A stretch of 64,000 bases of DNA from assembly GCA_015178975.1 (NCBI GenBank), contig WHVD01000090.1, positions 1-64,000 of the forward strand, written 5' to 3'. Shown one piece after another: positions 57,273-64,000 of this stretch; positions within the stretch are counted from its first letter, which is position 1, and every line of letters begins with the position of its first letter. The position numbers were made by a program, and so were the translations under genes. Source of the stretch: Hysterangium stoloniferum. Taxonomy: Eukaryota; Basidiomycota; Agaricomycetes; Hysterangiales; Hysterangiaceae. The notes below the pieces were generated by a model that did not search any database, was not told where the DNA came from, and saw only the letters and a program-made list of their open reading frames with translations.

Positions 57273-58716
57273 TGTTAGGGTATGTACACAGTGGGTTTCC
57301 AGAGAAACCTGCAGGATATCCAGTAGGACTTGGCTTCAGCTTATAGGCTGCGCCCTCCCAAGATCATGTTGTCCAATTTCAGACAGGTGGATGGGAATCC
57401 CAGGGAGTCTGGGTGGGGTTTGTGGGTCGAGGGGTCATAGCTCAGAGGTTGTGGGTCGAGAGGTCAGGAGTCGAGATAAATAAGAGAGATAGATGTGTTG
57501 GAGCCTGTGGGCTCCAACTAGCGTGAGCGGTGTAATTCAAGTAGGAGTTTAGAGTGGAAAATGTATTAGATTACTGGGGGGAATCTAAGCCAATTTTCTG
57601 ACTGGATTGTATGTACAACATCTGCCAGACTATATAGACCATGGAATGAATAACATACCAAATCCAGTAATGATGAAATGAAACTAACAAAACATGAAAC
57701 GAGAATAGTAAACACCAAATTTGGTGTTAGGAATGGGATGGAATGGAGCAAAATCCAAATCGTGACAAATCATAAAACCATAACAGGAAACAGAGCGGGA
57801 GTGGAGTCTGAATTGTGACAGGTCATTTGACTAAAACAAGAATGGGGCTCAGTTAGAGGGATGACAGGTTTTCCAAGTGGGGTCCAGTGACTGATGTGTG
57901 GGACGAGGTCAGAGGATAACCCAAAACTTTAAAAGTTATTTATCCACTAAAGTATATATTTATATTGTTTGTTGTAAAATTAATATTTAATCAAATTCAG
58001 CCTATCAGATAATATTCTGGAGAATAAGGAAATATTAATATTTATCTTGTATCTGACAAAAGTTAGTCAAACAAACATATATAAATTATCCTTTTGGGGA
58101 TAAATTCCACACCATGGATTGGTTGGCCAGATAGTTCTGGTTAACTTTCTAATCCAAATAAATTTAAATTATATGAACTACATTTGAAAGTTTGCATAAT
58201 ATACAAGAGAATACATCTTATCCCAAAGATTAAGTCATAACCCAAGTAATTTTGGTTAACTATAATGTTTGTGGACATTTTAGAAGTCATGGAGGTACCA
58301 GGAATGTATTTTATCCCAAAGATTAGGTAACAACCCAGATAATCTTGTATAACCATAACATTTGTGCATATTTTAAGGGAGTGTACAAGTCTTAAAGATC
58401 AAATTTTGGGTTAATGAAATATAAATCCCTAAAACATGTAGTCATAGCCAGGAGAAATAGTCTCACTTAAAAATATGAGGACTTTTTCATAAAATTTTGT
58501 GTATTCAATGAATTGTGACTATCCTCCATTGGACATAGACAGCGATGGAGTCCAGTGGGTATTCTGGTGACTGATACATGATGTAACGAAGTTGAACGTG
58601 GACAAGTCTGACATATGGAGTCCAGTGGGAATTCTGATAAACTGACAATTGGTGCATATAGGGTGTGGGTGTGTATAAGTTATGCCTGGAGTCCAGCGGG
58701 AATTCTGGTCATAACA
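57273..58716 (-). mobile_element. Solo gypsy LTR, old, with target duplication TATTG and an insertion
   Basis: TGTTAGGGTATG to TCATAACA, flanked by TATTG at 57268-57272 and 58717-58721. A ~615-bp AT-rich insertion splits it at about 57912-58530. Confidence 0.9.
57912..58530. mobile_element. AT-rich ~615-bp insertion with GAGGATA termini
   Basis: Begins GAGGATAACCC near 57912 and ends ACTATCCTC near 58528, giving short inverted termini GAGGATA/TATCCTC. It includes two diverged copies of a ~110-bp unit (ATCCCAAAGATTAAGTCATAACCCA at ~58220; ATCCCAAAGATTAGGTAACAACCCA at ~58313). No coding frame. It looks like a non-autonomous DNA element; the superfamily is unknown. Confidence 0.55.
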
Positions 58717-58721
58717 TATTG

Positions 58722-58970
58722 GTACTTTGATCTGTCCAGGGAATGCTACATTCCATTCTACAGTGACGGTTCATTTTTCTGGCCAATATATGGGATATCC
58801 TTCACTGTTAAAGCTATATCCAACCCAGTGACCCTCTTTTGCCTTGGGTCCGACTTTACGACCTTCTGGCTCCATCCTCACATATCCAGTTTCTCCCCAC
58901 TCTGGTAAGTCACTTAAGTTAGGCTTTTTGTTGTGGATTAACTCATATGGCATTTTTCCATCGAGAGCTG
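58722..58970 (-). mobile_element. Copia integrase C-terminal fragment
   Basis: Minus strand: MPYELIHNKKPNLSDLPEWG, then EGHWVGYSFNSEGYPIYWPE, the conserved end of copia integrase. It continues past the solo LTR at 57272. Confidence 0.85.
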
Positions 58971-59842
58971 ATTGTTACAACTGGAACACCCACCAGTCTC
59001 TGGACCCCATCCCATATGCACCCGACTCACTATAAATGAGTTGCAGTCATTGGAATACCCACTGGAACCTGCACACATCAACCCTGTGTTGGAATATGAG
59101 GTATCATCTATTAGTATGACCTCATACCTTGTATTGTGACTGCTTAGGTTATCGCCGGTTCATGGACTTCCGTGATAGTATTATTAGTTTAGTGACGGAG
59201 TTCCGAGTTCCTTGTGAGCACAGACCCATGCATTAACCATGTAATATAGTATATAGTTAGCCCCAGTTGAGGAGTAGAAACCTCAACTGGAAGCCTAGTT
59301 ATAGCATCGGTTTATTTCTACACCGCTCTATCTAAGTCGCATTCTCTGCCCTACATAGAGAGTCATTAAACTTGCTCCCCAGGCTTGCAGTTTACTCTAA
59401 TACCCTGTCTACAGGAATCACCTGAAGAGGAGGTTGGCAGGGTATGACATCCCAGGAGATGGAAGAGCTTTGGGAGAAGGTAGTGGAGGAATGGTACAAG
59501 ATTGATGCAAAGGTGTACCAGGATTTGATTGAAATTATGCATAGGAGGGTTGCAGATGTATTAAAGGCAAAGGGTGGCTATACCAAGTACTAAATACAAG
59601 TAATTTCCTGCCTAATCTTGTCAGTTACAAAAGGTATCCAATGACCCCTCTCTATTAAAATATTCATATTGTTACTATATATGGATATCACATAATGACC
59701 TTATGGTGCCTTGGACTATACATGATAGAGCATGTTGGCAAATATTTTGGTGATTTGTATGATTTTATCTACTGGGGTATAAGCTATACAGGTTGAAACT
59801 GCAAAACATTGGATATTTTTTGTAAGTCACTGTAGTGAGGTA
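58971..59842 (+). mobile_element. Tc1-like transposon fragment inside copia, split by a copia solo LTR
   Basis: Degenerate DDE C-terminus before and after the LTR, the clearest piece being 59412-59593: HLKRRLAGYDIPGD, EELWEKVVEEWYKIDAKVYQ, LKAKGGYTKY and stop, the usual end of Tc1-like transposases. The right end is near GTAAGTCACTGTA at ~59838. Only the 3' third of the gene remains. Confidence 0.7.
59087..59402 (+). mobile_element. Copia-type solo LTR, 316 bp, with target duplication CCCTG
   Basis: TGTTGGAATATGAGG to ACTCTAATA, where the expected CA end has drifted; flanked by CCCTG at 59082-59086 and 59403-59407. Contains several promoter-like TATA stretches (TAGTATATAG). Confidence 0.82.
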
Positions 59843-60330
59843 GTGAACACATATGATTTTTCATTGGTGGTGTTTGCATTTCTGCTATTGCCTGTGTAGT
59901 GTCCCCCTTGATTTTCTTGCATATATTGTGGCCCTTGCCCCTCCTTGCCACCACCTTTGCTCCACCAATCAGCTATAATGTGCCCAATATGCCTGCAATT
60001 CAGGTTGAAACATACCAAGTTTCAATTTTGAGTTGTAGAGGTATTCCTGGAGTTCCAGGAGTTATTACTAGGGCCTGCACTTTGTTGCTAGCCTTTAGTA
60101 TTTGCTAGGAGTGCTTGATTATTGTTATTAGTTGAGTTTGGGACTTTCTTTGACTTTCTCCACTCATATTCAGCCTTGATCATTGTGTTTAGGCTTGTTG
60201 GGGTTAGGATAGTTCCAGTAGCTGTTGCAGAAGTCATTACAGCATTCATCATGACATCATAAGAGTCTGGTAGTGAACTTAACATAATGTTGAAGAAATT
60301 GTTTTCTTCTACTTTCATCCCCATACTTGG
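59843..60330 (-). mobile_element. Copia gag fragment with zinc knuckle
   Basis: Minus strand: 60324-60088 reads FFNIMLSSLPDSYDVMMNAV (copia gag), and 60018-59827 reads MVCFNLNCRHIGHI with GGGKEGQGP, a decayed CCHC knuckle. It belongs with the pieces at 58722 and 56248; protease and much of integrase are missing. Confidence 0.8.
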
Positions 60331-60480
60331 TAGTAAAATGATGGACCTGTGCTTCCCTGCAGCTGGATCGCGGAATGAGGTGTAAATTCTGTGTCTACGT
60401 CCATGCCATCATCCAGGAACACATTGGCATATCGGTCAGGGTCTGCATGGAATGGTGAGGCTCTATTCACACCAATAGAA
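60331..60480 (-). pseudogene. Fragment homologous to the GMDVDT gene at 32690
   Basis: Minus-strand RYANVFLDDGMDVDTEFTPH, then AIQLQGSTGPS, matching 32735-32835 on the plus strand (DANGFLDNGMDVDTKFAPRS). Surrounding frames (60545-60858 minus) show no family. Confidence 0.5.
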
Positions 60481-60859
60481 TCTTTTCATCATCGGCATCA
60501 CAATCCAGAGAATAAGCCACACATTTTCCCTCTGCAGGATGAAGTCAGGTGCATTTAGGTGGTGAAAAGCCATGATGCTTAGTACTTGCAGCCTTCTTCA
60601 GTAACTGTGAAGATGGTTCTGATGGTGTTGGAACGACCGCACCAATTTTTGATTGGGTTGACTTTACAGGACCTTGAAAATTCTGGAGTTGGGCAAGAGG
60701 GGTGGGTGCAGATGTGGATGCCTGAAAGCCCATGGCCAGTTGTGAGAACAAACGTGATACAGACAATTAAACCTGTTCACTTCTTCTAAATGGGACGTGA
60801 GTGTTTGGAAATGGGACAATGTCGTCATCAGATTCTCCAGAATATATGATGGTGTCAAG

Positions 60860-62114
60860 CTGCTTTTGCGTTATTTATTGATCATTGTGAAGAGAGGTGG
60901 ATGTCATCATTGGGCATATTAGTTGTGTTGAACACATTCCCTTCGGTACAAGATTTTAGGCCACGGTACTTGGGTCAGTCAGTGTCAAGTGAATCTGACT
61001 ACATGACCTATTATGTCATGTGAGACATGTTTTGACTCCGCTTTCCTTCCTGCAATCATAAAATATATGATCTGCAAGTAATGTGATTATCCCACCTTGA
61101 CATTACCTCTGATAACAGCAAGCGCTCCCCACTCCAAATCTTCTGGGAAATATTGACCTCTAGCAGAGGACCAATGGCCTTTCTTTACAGCACAAAACAA
61201 TCTGAACCTAGTCAGACCTGAGGAGAATACAATAGATGGTCCGAGGGTGCAAATCAGTTGTTGCATGTAGTACCATTGCATCCCATTCAAATCACAGTAA
61301 TTATAGGGCACATATAATAGTCGTATCAAACTGCCAGTCTTAGTATGAATATTTATGTTTAATTATTTGTCACAGATGTGGTCACCTAAAAACACATAAA
61401 ATCATACAAGTAAATTATTCTCTGAGTCAAACCTCACAAGAATACAGTAGATGGTCCAGAATATTTTTCATTTGTACATGTGAGACGTGCTGCAAGAGGT
61501 CTACCCAAGAGAAGATTATAAGAGTGGCGAAAAAGGTGGCACGTTAGAAATGTTAAGAAAGATTTGTTCTTCCCAGGTTCTGGAACGACTGTTGATGGTG
61601 AGTGAGTAGATGAGAACTGTGACGAAAAAAGATGTTGGTGGAAAGCCGGGTATAATGCTTCTGCAGACTGCCTCTTCTAATGATGTGTATGAGCAACAAA
61701 CATCTGACGGCTCTCTCTGTGGGAGTTGACCTGATGCAGAGTGGTATGTGGGTACATACTTAGTACAAGATGTGTTTACCACAGTTACGGCTCTACTCCA
61801 TAACTATATAGTTGAGGTGCATGATTATACTGATTTGCTATGCATGGAAAACCAGTAGATGGAAGATGGAAGATGGCAGCTTACAATGCAATGATGAAGT
61901 GATGGTAATTTATTATGACGGAACTCCTTGGCACTCAAATGAGTACTCTCATCAGGGTTCTGATGGAGCTGGTAGCTGCAAACCTGTGTCCAATTCATAA
62001 TTGTGTAAGTTACTATGTGCCAAAGTGACAGACCGCTTAGAGTTGCTTCTCACCAAGCGCCTGCAATGAGAGTATTTGCAACTAATATATATTAGCAAAC
62101 TGAATATAATGTCA
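60860..62114. other. No recognised gene
   Basis: Short frames only. No LTR, transposase or RNA feature was identified. Confidence 0.45.
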
Positions 62115-62339
62115 CATACTGCACCGAGAATGCTAATAATCTAATTTCTTGAGCAGCTAAGAGTACTCAGCATTGGTACTTTCCAAAATCTCACATGGCA
62201 TCCATGGCAGAAAGTCAAGCAGCAACTGCAGAGTAACTACCTTTATGCCATTTCATCACACACAACACTGACGTAGGTTTCCAGTCAGCTCTGGACTTAC
62301 ACCTATTTCATAGCACTAGGTCTGTCTACACAAAGTCGC

Positions 62340-63330
62340 AGTTGTTTACCACACTATATAGACGGGCATCTCAGTTTTGCTTAGTTATGATACATTCTTG
62401 ACTCTTCTAGCAGAAATCCAGTTCATATGGAAGAGTAGGATCAGACTAGCATCTGTGCTGTACATCATCACCCAATATTCACACCTACTTGAGATAATAT
62501 TTTCTGTCACCATTGATTTAGCAGATGGACCATTAGAGGTGTGTGATGGGATGGGCCCCTTGACTTACAGCAGTTGATAGTGTGTGGTGCCATTTCATCC
62601 ATAGGTTAGTTGTTTACTGATTAGCCAAAGAGCATGTAATGCACTATTCCACACCTTGTATGCTCTGGACACTGTTTCGGTGCTTAGTGTACATGGTGAG
62701 TAATCTATTTATCATTTACTTTCTCAAATAACTCAACCAACATGGATGTCAGGGGTGTTACTTGCAAGGATTTAGGCTATAAGCAGGGCTAGCAAATATC
62801 TCTTAACTCCAATCTTGTTCACATATCTTGGAGAAGTCTCCTGCCATGTGGTGTGTTTACTTACTGGCAATGTGTGGACCGGTATACCCATCAGTGTGAT
62901 AGCTTCTCTTAATCCATGAAGATTGTATTTTTGGGACCACTATCAAACTGTTTGTTTCACTTGGCTAGAATCACCTGAGGTATGGGTGTGTAACTGTCGT
63001 AGTTAAATACTCTTCAGTTAACGTGTGGCTGAGATGGTAATACGTCTGTTCTAAGGTACAGTATGGCTGGGTACTGTCATATAAGCTTGATATGGGATGG
63101 GATGGTATTGTTTAGTGTCATTGTGTAAGTTTAACTTAAGCTTGGGTGCATGAGTCTATTTCAACATTATAGACGAGGCAACAAGTGCTCTTGCAATTAC
63201 GTTTGATGGGCTCATACTATTCACCACATTGTTCCACACCATCGGCATGATTAGGCAGCAAAGAGGTATTAAAGAATTGCAGAAACAACCTATAACCTAT
63301 CTACTTATGCAGCAAGGTAATTTATCTTGA
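62340..63330 (+). pseudogene. DUF6533-like multi-pass membrane protein, probably spliced, damaged
   Basis: Helices in order: LLSYDTFLTLLAEIQFIWKS and ASVLYIITQYSHLLEIIFSV (62377-62520); CNALFHTLYALDTVSVLSVH (62635-62695), followed by a GTGAGT...GTCAG intron; LLTPILFTYLGEVSCHVVCL and GIPISVIASLN (62800-62915); ALAITFDGLILFTTLFHTIG and QQRGIKELQKQPITYLLMQQ (63186-63318). This order and spacing match fungal DUF6533 putative seven-helix receptors. At least one stop falls between segments. It is better preserved than the inverted copy at 29150-30110. Confidence 0.5.
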
Positions 63331-63564
63331 CCTTTGAGTCTACGTGTTCTTATATGACCATATCAATCCCAGGTGTTCTCTGATTTGCATCAGTGCTAAA
63401 TTAACGTGACTTCCGTTGATAAAATTTTGAGTTTAATTTCTCAGCATAATTTTCATCTGGGGTTTACAGATCCTAATTACAAATAAGGTTTGGGATTGCC
63501 GCTCCTTTCCCCCTTTTAGCTGATACCACTACATTTCTTCTAAGTTTGTTTCCGTGAATATCTT

Positions 63565-63831
63565 TTATCCACTGTGAATTCCATAACACCTACTCATTCC
63601 AAATCGAATACAGACCTTATTTGTCAACTTCGCCAGAACCTTGGAGGGCTGGCAAGTATTTATCTCATGCATTTCACCTGATGTCTTAATGGCAACTGCA
63701 GCATATCTGTCATTCCCATTTGGCGCTTCTTTCCCAAACTGCGAGAATTCAACTCGTCCTGTAACATGATCAATATGATGAATAATCTTGGGCTCACTAC
63801 CTTCCAAGGGGCTGTATGCAGTATTGGACAT
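63565..63831 (-). CDS. Unknown 88-residue protein
   Basis: MSNTAYSPLEGSEPKIIHHI, then VTGRVEFSQFGKEAPNGNDR, MHEINTCQPSKVLAKLTNK and IRFGMSRCYGIHSG. Open, and conserved in the inverted copy at 28731-28999, which supports coding at some time. It converges with the DUF6533-like gene. No family recognised. Confidence 0.5.
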   Translation of the reverse strand: MSNTAYSPLEGSEPKIIHHIDHVTGRVEFSQFGKEAPNGNDRYAAVAIKTSGEMHEINTCQPSKVLAKLTNKVCIRFGMSRCYGIHSG

Positions 63832-64000
63832 TCTTTTATGCAGGAGATTTCATTTTGAGGGGACATTATGAAGGAGGAAGCCCCTTCCATTCCGCAAAGG
63901 GGTATGAGGAAACCTCTGGTGGGAGGCTTGAAGGCCTTGCTGCACAGTAATGTAAGGGGGCTATCTGCTGAATATTATCAGTGACCATGTAATCCTGGCC

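Larger units (their letters stand above)
62115..64000 (-). repeat. Inverted repeat copy 2 (DUF6533-like locus), runs off the window
   Basis: Reverse-complement counterpart of 28551-31035; see the anchors there. Homology still holds at the last base (CAGTGACCATGTAATCC against 28555-28570). Confidence 0.75.

Overview
The window looks like a nuclear chromosome segment from a mushroom-forming fungus (Agaricomycetes). The grounds are short GT-AG introns of 46-60 nt with CTRAY branch points, a DUF6535 membrane protein fused to HEAT repeats, a DUF6533-like membrane protein, a LysM gene of the basidiomycete cytosolic type, chromodomain Ty3/gypsy elements, Ty1/copia elements, and Tc1- and pogo-type DNA transposons. 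No tRNA, rRNA or CRISPR array was recognised.

Layout. 1-2852: 3' end of a chromodomain Ty3/gypsy element with its LTR. 2853-8350: two decayed Tc1-like transposons carrying three solo LTRs, two small MITEs and a 28-copy 19-bp minisatellite. 8350-9856: no recognised gene. 9857-23492: a large imperfect palindrome whose two arms each hold one DUF6535-HEAT gene, pointing toward each other. 23500-28500: anonymous host sequence with small spliced-looking genes and a decayed coiled-coil gene made of 42-bp repeats. 28550-31035: DUF6533-like remnants, repeated in inverse orientation at 62115-64000. 31560-34030: a LysM pseudogene and unknown host gene fragments. 35280-49203: an old minus-strand gypsy remnant split by a 12.6-kb chromodomain gypsy element, which itself holds a solo LTR in its 5' LTR and a 3.77-kb pogo transposon in its integrase. 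49285-60330: a dense nest of old gypsy LTRs, copia fragments and Tc1 pieces. 60330-64000: sparse host sequence and the inverted DUF6533-like copy.

The most interesting system is the DUF6535-HEAT pair. After a four-helix membrane module, nearly every HEAT repeat is its own 117-nt exon, bounded on both sides by phase-1 introns of about 49 nt that are almost identical along the array. Each repeat plus intron is thus a 166-bp cassette that can be gained, lost or swapped without disturbing frame. Both arms have 21 cassettes and a shared 540-nt intron in mid-array. Cassettes at the array ends are collinear between arms, but interior ones have turned over, and each arm has its own version of a two-cassette block on both sides of the long intron. 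I infer a repeat array kept variable by recombination through its introns, comparable in spirit to the fast-evolving repeat domains of fungal recognition proteins. Function was not shown.

The rest is mostly a mobile-element graveyard with at least two age classes of the same gypsy LTR: copies at 2033, 3037, 7133 and 36021 are nearly identical and CpG-rich, whereas those at 49285, 55409 and 57273 are CpG-depleted and old.
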